The notes under the pieces were generated by a model that saw only the letters and a list, made by a program, of their open reading frames with translations, ran no database searches and was not told where the DNA came from. A stretch of DNA of 59,956 bases from an uncultured Lysobacteraceae bacterium (lineage in GTDB: Bacteria > Pseudomonadota > Gammaproteobacteria > Xanthomonadales > Xanthomonadaceae), in assembly GCA_902825775.1 (NCBI GenBank), contig CADECF010000015.1:1-59956 (forward strand), in the 5' to 3' direction. Numbering within the stretch: the stretch's first letter is position 1; every line of letters begins with the position of its first letter. The position numbers and the translations under genes are program-made. Of this stretch, positions 17,658 through 26,212 are shown piece by piece.

Positions 17658-18500
17658 TTATTGCGCAGCTGCTGCGCTTTCCTGCGCGATCAACTGGTCG
17701 GCGATGCGCAGCATGTCGGCGAACGTCTTGCCGAGCACGCGGTACTTGCCGTTGACGATGATCGTGGGCGTGCCTTCCAGCCCGGAGCGGATCGCCCATT
17801 GCTTGGCTTTGTTGAGCTTGGCGTTGACCGCGAAGCTTTCCAGCGTGCTGGCGAACTGCTTGGGATCCACGCCGTACTTGCCGTAGAACGCGGCGACGTC
17901 GGCCACCGAGTCCTGGCCGCGCTCGCCCTTCAGCGTCTGGTCGATGTGGATGGCCTTGAACAGGTCGTCGTGGGTGCGCTCGACCAGACCCATGGTCTCG
18001 GCCGCGTAATAGGCCTTGCCATAGGTGATCCAGGGGCCGCCGAAAGCGGCGGGCACATAGGTGAAGCGCACGTTGGCCGGCAGCTTCTTCTTCCAGCCGT
18101 TGACCAGCGGCTGGAACTGCGCGCAGGCCGGGCAGACGTAGCCGAACACTTCCACCACTTCGACCTTGCCGTTCAAAGGCAGGTAGGGCTGGCCGTTGGC
18201 GATCTCGACATAGTCGACGCCGGCGACCGGCGCGCCTGGTGCCGGCGCGGCTGCGGCGGCTTCTGCGGGGGGCGCCACGTCCGTCGTCGCCGCTTCGGGC
18301 GCCGGGGGCGTCGCAGCAGCGTCGGCAGCGGGCGCCGGCGTTGCGGTGTCGGTGGCGGCCGGCTCATCGGCCGGAACGGCTTCGTCGGCCGTTGCAGGTG
18401 CGGTGGCGGTGGCGGCGGGCGCGGCGGTCTGCGGTTCCTGCGGTTTGCAGGCCATCAGCGGCAGCAGGGCGAGCAGCAGCAGGGCAAGGCGCTTGGTCAT
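17658..18500 (-). CDS. DsbA-family lipoprotein with long Ala/Pro tether (CPAC type)
   Basis: A 280-residue DsbA-like protein. The lipobox LMAC places lipidated Cys18 after a hydrophobic leader, so the protein is membrane-anchored. Residues 20-92 are almost entirely Ala, Pro, Thr, Asp and Glu and form a flexible tether. The thioredoxin domain carries Cys123-Pro-Ala-Cys126 and the cis-Pro loop GTPTIIVNGKYRVLG. The start at 18500 has GGAG upstream; a reading from 18515 adds five residues. The CPAC motif differs from both sister proteins. Periplasmic thiol oxidation is the family role; specificity is unknown. Confidence 0.92.
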   Translation of the reverse strand: MTKRLALLLLALLPLMACKPQEPQTAAPAATATAPATADEAVPADEPAATDTATPAPAADAAATPPAPEAATTDVAPPAEAAAAAPAPGAPVAGVDYVEIANGQPYLPLNGKVEVVEVFGYVCPACAQFQPLVNGWKKKLPANVRFTYVPAAFGGPWITYGKAYYAAETMGLVERTHDDLFKAIHIDQTLKGERGQDSVADVAAFYGKYGVDPKQFASTLESFAVNAKLNKAKQWAIRSGLEGTPTIIVNGKYRVLGKTFADMLRIADQLIAQESAAAAQ

Positions 18501-18616
18501 CGCAGCAAACTCCAAGGTGGTTCGATGATGATGGTTCCGTGCCGCGCATGCGCGATCGGCGGAAGGGAGTTATCGGTGCGGCGCGCGCATATTGCAACCC
18601 GCCGCATGGAAGAGGT

Positions 18617-19321
18617 TCAACCGCCCGAAGCGCTTTCTTGCGCGATCAGCTTGCTGGCGGTATCCAACATTTTCTCGTAGCCGCCTTCGCCGGCGTCGAT
18701 GCGGTATTTGCCGTTGACGATCAACATCGGCGTACCGATATCGGCCGTGCCCGGCACCTCGGTACGCGCCAGGAACTGGCGGGCCTGGTCGAGCTTGGCG
18801 TCGATCGCCGGGCTGCGCATGGCGGCGGCGAAGGCCGCGGCGTCGGCGCCGTGCTGGGCGTAGAAAGCGGAAATCTGTTCGATCGACGCGTTCGGCGGCA
18901 GCGTGCGCTGGCCGTGGATCGCATCGAACATCGCTTCATGGGTTTTTTCGACCAGCCCGCCGGCCTCGGCCGCGTAGTAGCCGCGCGCGAAGCTGTCCCA
19001 GGGGCCGCCGAACGGGGCCGGCACCGCCTCGAAACGCGCGTTCGCCGGCAGCGTCGCCTTCCAGGCTTTGATGAGCGGCTCGAAGTGCGCGCAATGCGGG
19101 CAGGCGTAGCCGAAGGCTTCGGCCACTTCCACCTTGCCGTCGCCGGCGGCGTACGGCTGGCCGCCGGGGATGACGATGTAGTCGACGCCGGCCACCGGGC
19201 TACCCGTGGGCGCAGCCTTATCGGCAGCGGCTTCGACGGCGGGTGCGGTGTCGGGGGTGGGTTGTTTGCAGGCGGCCAGTGGGAGCAGCGCGAGCAGCAA
19301 CAGGGCAAGGCGCAGGGTCAT
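18617..19321 (-). CDS. DsbA-family lipoprotein (classical CPHC active site)
   Basis: A 234-residue DsbA paralogue with lipobox LAAC (Cys18) and a shorter tether (19-42). The active site Cys74-Pro-His-Cys77 is the classical DsbA motif; the cis-Pro segment is IGTPMLIVNGKYRID. Start 19321 has GGAG eight bases upstream, while the upstream ATG at 19366 would place 15 residues before the lipoprotein signal. It is 120 bp downstream of the cytochrome c4 gene and the first of the three dsbA genes. Similar clusters are typical of xanthomonads. Confidence 0.92.
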   Translation of the reverse strand: MTLRLALLLLALLPLAACKQPTPDTAPAVEAAADKAAPTGSPVAGVDYIVIPGGQPYAAGDGKVEVAEAFGYACPHCAHFEPLIKAWKATLPANARFEAVPAPFGGPWDSFARGYYAAEAGGLVEKTHEAMFDAIHGQRTLPPNASIEQISAFYAQHGADAAAFAAAMRSPAIDAKLDQARQFLARTEVPGTADIGTPMLIVNGKYRIDAGEGGYEKMLDTASKLIAQESASGG

Positions 19322-19441
19322 CGCAAGCACTCCGGACAGGTCTGGACAAAGAAACGCCGGCCTCAAGGGTGGGCCGGCGGTCTGAACAAGGACTGTGAAA
19401 GCTTGGACAGGGGTGAGCCTGCGAAGTTCACAGAACTACGA

Positions 19442-20314
19442 TTATGAGGACTTGGCAGGCGCTTGCGGGGCGGCCGGAGCGGGTTCGGTGGCGGCCGGGG
19501 CAGGCGTAGCGGCGGGTGCGGCCTTGGCGGCGGCCACCTCGCTGTCGCTGGCCTCGTCGGCGCGTTCGTGCAGGCCCTGCAGATAGCTGCCCAGTGATTG
19601 GATTTCCTCATCCGTCAATGACTTAGCCACCATCGACATGATGTTGAAGTCCTTCGGATCGCTCAACGTGGTGACGCCGGACCGATATTCCTCAAGACGG
19701 CGGGCTACGTACCAGGCCTGCTGGCCGCCGACATGCGGATAGGCCGGGCCGGGGTTACCGGCGCCCGCCGGACCATGGCAGGCCATGCAAGCCGGAATGC
19801 CGCGCGCCGCGTCGCCGCTGCGGAACAGCTTCTCGCCGACCTGATAGAACTTCATGCCGGCGTTGGGGCCCTGGGCGATGGCGCTGTCGTCGGCGATGCC
19901 GGCGCCGCTCTTCTGGGTGGCGTAATAAGCGCCCAGGTCGCGCATGTCCTGCGCGCTCAGCGGCATTGCATAAGGCTGCATCAGGGCGTTGATGCGCTGG
20001 CCGCTCTTGAACAACGCCAGTTGCTTGGCGATGTAACGCTCGCTTTGGCCGGCGATGCGCGGGTAGATCTTGGGGTCGGCGGTGGCGTTGCCGTCCAGGC
20101 CATGGCAAGCGGCGCAGGCGCCGGCTTTGGCGGCACCGGCTTTGGCGTCGCCCCACTTGGCCTTGGCCAGGTCGGACACGGCATTCGCGTCGATCGGCGT
20201 GGCCTGCACCGGCTCTTTGTCCGGCAGGGGCGTGACCGTGGTCTGGGCGAAAGCGACCGCTGCCACGCCCACAAGGGCCAGGGCGGCGATACCGTAGATG
20301 CGAGCTTGGCGCAT
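19442..20314 (-). CDS. Cytochrome c4, diheme periplasmic electron carrier
   Basis: A 290-residue diheme cytochrome c. The signal peptide ends at AFA. Heme sites are CAACH at 67-71 and CMACH at 176-180, with axial-Met candidates in YAMPLS (Met117) and NIMSMVAKSL. The two-domain layout matches cytochrome c4, which passes electrons to terminal oxidases. The last ~30 residues are an Ala/Pro-rich tail not usual in c4 and similar in composition to the tether of the DsbA lipoprotein downstream. GGAG precedes the ATG. It heads the dsbA unit. Confidence 0.93.
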   Translation of the reverse strand: MRQARIYGIAALALVGVAAVAFAQTTVTPLPDKEPVQATPIDANAVSDLAKAKWGDAKAGAAKAGACAACHGLDGNATADPKIYPRIAGQSERYIAKQLALFKSGQRINALMQPYAMPLSAQDMRDLGAYYATQKSGAGIADDSAIAQGPNAGMKFYQVGEKLFRSGDAARGIPACMACHGPAGAGNPGPAYPHVGGQQAWYVARRLEEYRSGVTTLSDPKDFNIMSMVAKSLTDEEIQSLGSYLQGLHERADEASDSEVAAAKAAPAATPAPAATEPAPAAPQAPAKSS

Positions 20315-20575
20315 GCAGCTGGGCTCCGAAACGCGGGATGGGCCGTTGGAAAGCGGCCATAGAGACGCGGAATTATCGTCGCGGGTCGCGGGACGGTCAA
20401 CGAAAGGTGTGCTTTGAGCTTCAGAACAGCGCTGTAGCGAGCTTTTTGTACTTTGTGGGAACGGCTTCAGCCGCGAGCTCTTCCGATAACGGCGCCTGTA
20501 TCGTTAAAAGCTCGCGGCTGAAGCCGCTCCCACGAAGAGCCGGGGGTCCGGGCCGGCGCATGCGAAGCTATACCC
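20315..20575. repeat. Divergent intergenic region with family-1 palindrome pair
   Basis: This 261-bp region between cytochrome c4 and engB contains one copy of the GTGGGAGCGGCTTCAGCCGC family as an inverted pair at 20455-20533, slightly imperfect (one A in the left arm). It must also hold both promoters, but no convincing -35/-10 pair was found. Confidence 0.85.
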
Positions 20576-21181
20576 ATGGCCAATCCCTTCGTCCGCGCCC
20601 AATACCTGCTCGCCGCACACAACCACCGCCAGCTGCCGCCCGACGGCGGCTACGAAGTCGCTTTCGCCGGCCGCTCCAATGCCGGCAAGTCCAGCGCGCT
20701 GAATGCGCTGTGCCAGCAGAACGCGCTGGCGCGCGTGTCCAAGACGCCAGGGCGCACCCAGCAGCTGGTGTATTTCGCGCTGCCGCCACTCGAAGACCGC
20801 TACCTGGTCGATCTGCCCGGTTACGGCTTCGCCAAAGTGCCCAAGGACCTGCAGGCGCACTGGCAGGCCTTCCTCGACGGCTATTTCGGCAGCCGCGATG
20901 CGCTCAAAGGTTTGGTCGTGGTAATGGACATCCGCCACCCGCTCAAGGATTACGACCGGCAGATGATCGGCTACGCGGTCAACCGCGGCCTGCCCGCGCA
21001 CGCGCTGCTGACCAAGGCCGATAAGCTCAGCCGCGGCGCGGCGGCGAATGCGTTGCAGGCGGTGCGCAAGGAATTGTCCGGCGCGTACGGCGATACCGTC
21101 AGCGTGCAGACGTTCTCGGGCGAATCGAAGCTGGGTGTGGAAGAGGCGCGCGATGTCGTCGCGCGTTGGCTGGAAATCTGA
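20576..21181 (+). CDS. engB: Ribosome biogenesis GTP-binding protein EngB/YsxC
   Basis: Essential TRAFAC GTPase needed for large-subunit maturation and normal division. The 201-residue length is typical. G motifs are G1 GRSNAGKSS (32-40), Thr in the KTPGRTQ switch, G3 DLPGYGFA (79-86), G4 TKAD and a C-terminal SGES-type G5. It is divergent from cytochrome c4, the usual xanthomonad order. Its TGA is followed immediately, with no spacing, by a family-2 palindromic repeat starting at 21182. Confidence 0.96.
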   Translation: MANPFVRAQYLLAAHNHRQLPPDGGYEVAFAGRSNAGKSSALNALCQQNALARVSKTPGRTQQLVYFALPPLEDRYLVDLPGYGFAKVPKDLQAHWQAFLDGYFGSRDALKGLVVVMDIRHPLKDYDRQMIGYAVNRGLPAHALLTKADKLSRGAAANALQAVRKELSGAYGDTVSVQTFSGESKLGVEEARDVVARWLEI

Positions 21182-21271
21182 GTAGCCCGGGTGGAGTGAA
21201 GCGATACCCGGGATGCTTGTCTGCACACGATCCGAAAAGCCCCGGGTATCGCTTCGCTCCACCCGAGCTAC
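21182..21271. repeat. Family-2 palindrome pair (GTAGCCCGGGTGGAGC type)
   Basis: Two inverted arms beginning GTAGCCCGGGTGG and ending CCACCCGAGCTAC. Each arm can fold on its own through CCCGGGT/ACCCGGG; the minus-strand arm is followed by GCTTTT. The element abuts the engB stop codon. The remaining 200 bp to gshA show nothing recognisable. Confidence 0.9.
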
Positions 21272-21470
21272 GTGTGCATGATTTCGTCGTCGCTGCGCTG
21301 AAGTTGCGCGGTATCGACTAGATCGAATCGCGAGGTGTTGTCACGCGCACCGGCGGAACACAGACCCGCCATGCCGGAAACGCTGGCCGTAGCGCCGGAG
21401 GGCTATAGTGCCCAGCTTGCGATCCGGGACGGCGCCCGCATATCGCCTACCTCTTTCTTGAGCGGCCCGC

Positions 21471-22835
21471 ATGTCCAGCCCCAGCAACGTCAGCGACAGC
21501 CCTATCACCGGCAAGGCGCAACTGGTCGAGTACATCGCTTCGGGCGGCCGGCCCAAAGCGGACTGGCGCATCGGTACCGAGCACGAGAAATTCGGTTTCC
21601 GCCTGGACGATCTGCGCCCGCCTACATTCGAAGGCGAACGCGGCATCGAAGCGCTGCTCAAAGGCCTGACGCGTTTCGGCTGGCAGGCGGTGGAAGAGCA
21701 CGGCAAGACGATCGCACTGCTCAAGGACGGCGCATCGGTGACGCTGGAACCGGCCGGCCAGCTGGAATTGTCCGGCGCCATGCTCGAATGCATCCACGAC
21801 ACCTGCAGCGAAGTCGGCGGACATCTGAAAGAGGTCAAGGCGGTCGCCGACGAAATCGGCCTGGGTTTCCTGGGTATGGGCTTCCAGCCCAAATGGCGCC
21901 GCGAAGACATGCCGTGGATGCCCAAAGGCCGCTACAAGATCATGCGCGATTATATGCCCAAGGTCGGCCAACTCGGCTTGGACATGATGACGCGCACGTG
22001 CACCGTGCAGGTCAATCTCGATTTTTCCGACGAAGCGGACATGGTGAAGAAATTCCGCGTGTCGCTGGCGCTGCAGCCGATCGCCACCGCGCTGTTCGCG
22101 GACTCGCCGTTCACCGAGGGCAAGCCGAACGGGTATCTCTCGTACCGCTCGCATATCTGGACCGATACCGATGCCGATCGAACCGGCATGCTCGATTTCG
22201 TGTTCGAGGACGGCTTCGGCTACGAGCGTTACGTCGACTACCTGCTCGACGTGCCGATGTACTTCAGCTATCGCAACGGCGAGTACATCGATCTATCCGG
22301 CCAGTCGTTCCGCAAGTTCATGGACGGCAAGCTCGCTGCGCTGCCCGGCGCGACGCCGACCTTGCGCGACTGGTCCGATCACATGACCACCGCCTTCCCC
22401 GAAGTGCGGTTGAAGAAATACCTGGAGATGCGCGGCGCCGACGGCGGCCCGTGGAGCCGCTTGTGCGCGCTGCCCGCGTTCTGGACCGGACTGCTGTACG
22501 ACGATGCCGCGCTCGACGCCGCTTGGGATCTGGTCAAGGATTTCACCCTGGCCGAACGCAACGCGCTGCGCGACGGCGTGCCCGAGCGCGCGCTCAAGCT
22601 GCCGTTCCGCAACGGCACGCTGCGCGATCTGGCGCTGGAAGCGCTGAAGATCTCCGCCGCCGGCCTGCAGCGCCGCGCGCGCCGCAACCGCAGCGGCGCC
22701 GACGAGAGCATCTTCCTGGCGCCACTGATCGAATTCGCCGAAGCCAACGAGACGCCGGCCGAGCGCAAGCTGGCGCTGTTCCATGGCGAGTGGGGCGGCA
22801 GCGTGGATCCGGTGTTTCGCGAGTTCGCGTATTGA
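21471..22835 (+). CDS. gshA: Glutamate-cysteine ligase (GshA, plant/proteobacterial type)
   Basis: ATP-dependent ligase forming gamma-glutamylcysteine, the first step of glutathione synthesis. The 454-residue protein has the class motifs [47 protein letters not shown] and [10 protein letters not shown], as in the alphaproteobacterial/plant and Xanthomonas enzymes rather than the E. coli class. The ATG at 21471 starts just before the conserved region. It is relevant to the formaldehyde locus 6 kb away, which requires glutathione, though there is no direct linkage. Confidence 0.95.
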   Translation: MSSPSNVSDSPITGKAQLVEYIASGGRPKADWRIGTEHEKFGFRLDDLRPPTFEGERGIEALLKGLTRFGWQAVEEHGKTIALLKDGASVTLEPAGQLELSGAMLECIHDTCSEVGGHLKEVKAVADEIGLGFLGMGFQPKWRREDMPWMPKGRYKIMRDYMPKVGQLGLDMMTRTCTVQVNLDFSDEADMVKKFRVSLALQPIATALFADSPFTEGKPNGYLSYRSHIWTDTDADRTGMLDFVFEDGFGYERYVDYLLDVPMYFSYRNGEYIDLSGQSFRKFMDGKLAALPGATPTLRDWSDHMTTAFPEVRLKKYLEMRGADGGPWSRLCALPAFWTGLLYDDAALDAAWDLVKDFTLAERNALRDGVPERALKLPFRNGTLRDLALEALKISAAGLQRRARRNRSGADESIFLAPLIEFAEANETPAERKLALFHGEWGGSVDPVFREFAY

Positions 22836-22838
22836 TGC

Positions 22839-23000
22839 TTTTTCCTCTCCCCTTGCGGGAGAGGATGCCCGGAGGGCAGGAGAGGGGAGCGCGAGCGGAG
22901 CGATGCGTGCTTTTGCTCTGCTGTCAGATGACGCGAAAAGCCGAACCCTCTCCCTGGCCTTCGGCCTGTCCCTCTCCCGCAAGCGGGAGAGGGGAAAAGT
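22839..23000. repeat. Family-4 repeat (CCTCTCCC...GGGAGAGG) inverted pair
   Basis: Between gshA and ppc lie CCTCTCCCCTTGCGGGAGAGG at the left and CCCTCTCCCGCAAGCGGGAG at the right in an inverted arrangement, with a T-run outside the left arm and an A-run outside the right arm. Either arm could terminate transcription. A single arm of the same family is at 40750-40785. Confidence 0.85.
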
Positions 23001-23043
23001 CGCCGCAGTGACCAGTGTTGCGTTGCTTGTGTAGTCTTGACGT

Positions 23044-25773
23044 ATGAACGGACCTGTTTCCGGCGACAACGCCGCCCCGCTGCGCGAAATCGAATTCTCC
23101 GAAACCGACGCGCTGCTGCGCGACGACGTGCGCCGCCTCGGCGCCATGGTCGGCGACATGCTCGCCGAACAGGTGTCGCCGGCGCTGTTGGAGCAGGTCG
23201 AATCGGTGCGGCGCATGGCCATCGCCCGCCGAGAAAACGGCGAGCCGGTCGATGAGTTGGGCGAACGCCTGTCGCAAGTGCCCTTGCAGGATGCCGACGC
23301 GCTCGTGCGGGCCTTCGCCGCGTACTTCGGCGCGACCAATATCGCCGAGCGCGTGCACCGTATCCGTCGCCGCCGCGATCATCAGCGCGCCGGCCACGCG
23401 CCCCAGCCGGGCGGTTTGGAAGCGGTGCTGCGCGAATTGCGCGATGCCGGCGTCTCGTTCGACGAACTCGCCGCCTTCCTGCCGCGGCTGTGGGTGCAGC
23501 CGGTCTTCACCGCGCATCCGACCGAAGTCGTACGTCGCGCCTTGCTCGAAAAAGAACATTCGATCGTCGAACGCCTGGTCGCCGACATCGACCGGGAACG
23601 CACGCCGCCCGAGCGCCGCGCCGACCAGGCGCGCATCCGCCTGGCGCTGACTTCGGCCTGGCAGACCTCCGAAGCGCCGCCGGAAAAACCGACCGTGATC
23701 GATGAGGTCGAACACGTCGGCTTTTATCTGGCGCACGTGCTGTTCCGCGCGCTGCCGGTGTTCTACGAAGCCTTCGCCGACGCCGTCGAAACGGTGTACG
23801 GGCAACGCGTCGCGTTGCCGCAGGTGCTGCGCTTCGGCACCTGGGTCGGCGGCGATATGGACGGCAATCCCAACGTCGGCGCCGATACCGTGCGCGCCGC
23901 GCTGGATGCGCAGCGCTTGCAGGCGCTGGCGCAATACCGCGCCGACCTGCGCGCGCTGGCCAGCATTCTCACCCAGTCGTTGAGCCGCGTCGCCGTGGAC
24001 GATGCGATATTCGCCCGCATCGACGAATACGGCCGTGAACTGCCCAAAGCCGTCGCTGGTTTCAAGCCGCGCCTTGCCGACATGCCCTACCGGCATCTGC
24101 TCGACCTGATGGGCGCCAAACTATCGGCGACCGGCGCGCAGCAGGCGCAGGGTTATGCCGATGCCGACGCCTTCATCGCCGATCTGGGACTGATCGACGC
24201 CAGCCTGGCGCGCCATCGCGGCGAAAACGCGGGACGCTTCGCTCTGCAGCGCGTGCTGTGGCGCGCACGCACGTTCGGTTTCCATCTGGCGACGCTGGAT
24301 CTGCGCCAGGATTCGGCCGTGCATGAAGAAGCGTTGGCGATGCTCACCGGCGCCGCGGAATGGGCTTCGCTCCCGTTGCCCGAGCGGATCGATCGCCTGC
24401 ATGCCTTAATCGCCGACGCGCCGACGGCACCGGCAGCGCGCACGGAGGGCGTTGCCGCGTCCACGCTGGATGTGTTCCGTGCCGTGCAGGACATCCGCCG
24501 CACGCACGGCGAGCATGCGATCGGCCTGTACATCATCAGCATGAGCCGCAGCGCGGCCGATGCGCTGGCGGTGCTGGCGTTGGCGCGCATCGCCGGTTGC
24601 GTGGAGGGCGATGCGGTGCCGCTCGACGTGGCGCCTTTGTTCGAAACCGTGGCGGATCTGGAGGCGGCGCCGGAAGTCATGCGTGCGCTGTTCCAGGATC
24701 CGGCGTACCGCCGCCATCTCGCCGCGCGCGATAACAAGCAGACGGTGATGCTCGGTTATTCCGACAGCGCCAAGGACGGCGGTCTGCTGGCCTCGCGCTG
24801 GGCGTTGCAGCGCGCGCAGGTCGAATTGCATGCGCTGGCGCAGCAGGCCGGCGTGCGCATCGTGTTCTTCCATGGCCGCGGCGGCTCGGTCAGCCGAGGC
24901 GGCGGCAAGACCGAGCGCGCCATCAACGCCGCGCCGCGCGGCACGGTGGCTGGCCATCTGCGCGCCACCGAACAGGGCGAGGTGATCCACCGCAAGTACG
25001 GCATCCGCGCGTTGGCGCTGCGCAACCTGGAACAGGCCACCGGTGCGGTGCTGCGCGCGAGCCTGCGCCCGCGCAAACCCGATACGCGCGAGCACGCGTG
25101 GCGCGAGGCCGCGGCGCGGCTCGCTGCCGTGTCGCGCGAGCACTACCGCGCGCTGGTGCACGAGCGCGAGGATTTCAGCGATTACTTCCGCGCAGCGACG
25201 CCGATCGACGTGATCGAGCGCATGCACATCGGCTCGCGGCCGTCGCGGCGGCGCGATGGCGGCATCCGCAACTTGCGGGCGATTCCCTGGGTGTTCGCGT
25301 GGTCGCAGAACCGTTCGGGCCTGACCGCGTGGTACGGCGTCGGCCGGGCGCTGGCGCAGGGCATCGAGCGTTACGGCCAGGCGGCGATGGCGGAAATGGC
25401 GCGCGACTGGCCGTTCTTCCAGACCATGCTCGACGATGTGGAGATGACCCTGGCCAAATCGGACTTGGGCATCTTCGAACGCTATTCGCAGTTGTCGCCG
25501 GCGCATGCGTCGTTCTATCCGGGCATCGCCGAAGAGTTCGCGTGCACGCGCGATGCGGTGTTGGCGATTCGGGGCGAGCAGGACCTGCTCAGCCACGATC
25601 CGCGGCTGCGTTTGTCGATCCGGCTGCGCAACCCTTATGTCGATCCGATCAGCGTGCTGCAGGTGGAATTGCTGCGTCGCTGGCGCGCGTCCGATCGCAG
25701 CGACGAAGATACGTTGCGCGCATTGCTAGTGACGGTGAACGGCATCGCTGCCGGTATCCAGAACACCGGTTAA
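23044..25773 (+). CDS. ppc: Phosphoenolpyruvate carboxylase
   Basis: Anaplerotic enzyme making oxaloacetate from PEP and bicarbonate. The 909-residue length and motifs are complete: FTAHPTE with catalytic His158, GYSDSAKDGG with Lys577, FHGRGGSVSRGGG with Arg612 and the conserved C-terminus ending QNTG. GTWVGGDMDGNP, also diagnostic, is near residue 275. No good Shine-Dalgarno precedes the ATG. Intact. Confidence 0.97.
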   Translation: MNGPVSGDNAAPLREIEFSETDALLRDDVRRLGAMVGDMLAEQVSPALLEQVESVRRMAIARRENGEPVDELGERLSQVPLQDADALVRAFAAYFGATNIAERVHRIRRRRDHQRAGHAPQPGGLEAVLRELRDAGVSFDELAAFLPRLWVQPVFTAHPTEVVRRALLEKEHSIVERLVADIDRERTPPERRADQARIRLALTSAWQTSEAPPEKPTVIDEVEHVGFYLAHVLFRALPVFYEAFADAVETVYGQRVALPQVLRFGTWVGGDMDGNPNVGADTVRAALDAQRLQALAQYRADLRALASILTQSLSRVAVDDAIFARIDEYGRELPKAVAGFKPRLADMPYRHLLDLMGAKLSATGAQQAQGYADADAFIADLGLIDASLARHRGENAGRFALQRVLWRARTFGFHLATLDLRQDSAVHEEALAMLTGAAEWASLPLPERIDRLHALIADAPTAPAARTEGVAASTLDVFRAVQDIRRTHGEHAIGLYIISMSRSAADALAVLALARIAGCVEGDAVPLDVAPLFETVADLEAAPEVMRALFQDPAYRRHLAARDNKQTVMLGYSDSAKDGGLLASRWALQRAQVELHALAQQAGVRIVFFHGRGGSVSRGGGKTERAINAAPRGTVAGHLRATEQGEVIHRKYGIRALALRNLEQATGAVLRASLRPRKPDTREHAWREAAARLAAVSREHYRALVHEREDFSDYFRAATPIDVIERMHIGSRPSRRRDGGIRNLRAIPWVFAWSQNRSGLTAWYGVGRALAQGIERYGQAAMAEMARDWPFFQTMLDDVEMTLAKSDLGIFERYSQLSPAHASFYPGIAEEFACTRDAVLAIRGEQDLLSHDPRLRLSIRLRNPYVDPISVLQVELLRRWRASDRSDEDTLRALLVTVNGIAAGIQNTG

Positions 25774-26212
25774 GTCGTCATCTTCACGAGCTCGGGATTG
25801 AGTGCTTTTCGCTTATAAGCCGTCATCCCCGCGAAGGCGGGGATCCAGCGACTTCGTTTTTCTCTTTGTAGAGCGGAGCTTGCTCCGCTGCTCTTGTTCT
25901 TGAAGCTGTCATCCCGGCGACCGCCGGGAACCAGGCCGACACGGCCAGTGAATTTCGATGCGACTCGCGCCATGGAAAAAAGCTTTCGGGCTGCGCCCGA
26001 GTCACTTTCTTTTGCTGACCCAAAAGAAAGTAACCAAAGAAAAGGGTCTTCCGCAACAGAGCTAACGCGTGAGCTTGGAGCGGCGCGGGGATTTTCCGAC
26101 TCGCCATCCATGGCTCGGTCGGAAAACAGCGCACATCCTGTGCGCTGCCCTACGGGTCTTCTTGCTGACGCGGGCTGGCTAGCCTCGATCCAAGATCAAG
26201 ATCAAAGGCGTT
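25774..26212. repeat. Composite palindromic repeat array (copy E3, inverted)
   Basis: No gene is seen in this 439-bp gap. From 25818 to about 26050 the blocks of copy E2 occur in reverse: the CCCCGCGAAGGCGGGGATCC palindrome, GTAGAGCGGAGCTTGCTCCGC, the TCATCCCGGCGACCGCCGGGA unit, the core GCGCCATGGAAAAAAGC and the hairpin CACTTTCTTTTG/CCAAAAGAAAGTAAC. The remaining bases to the TPR gene include an AACAGCGCACATCCTGTGCGC palindrome near 26123-26145. Confidence 0.85.
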
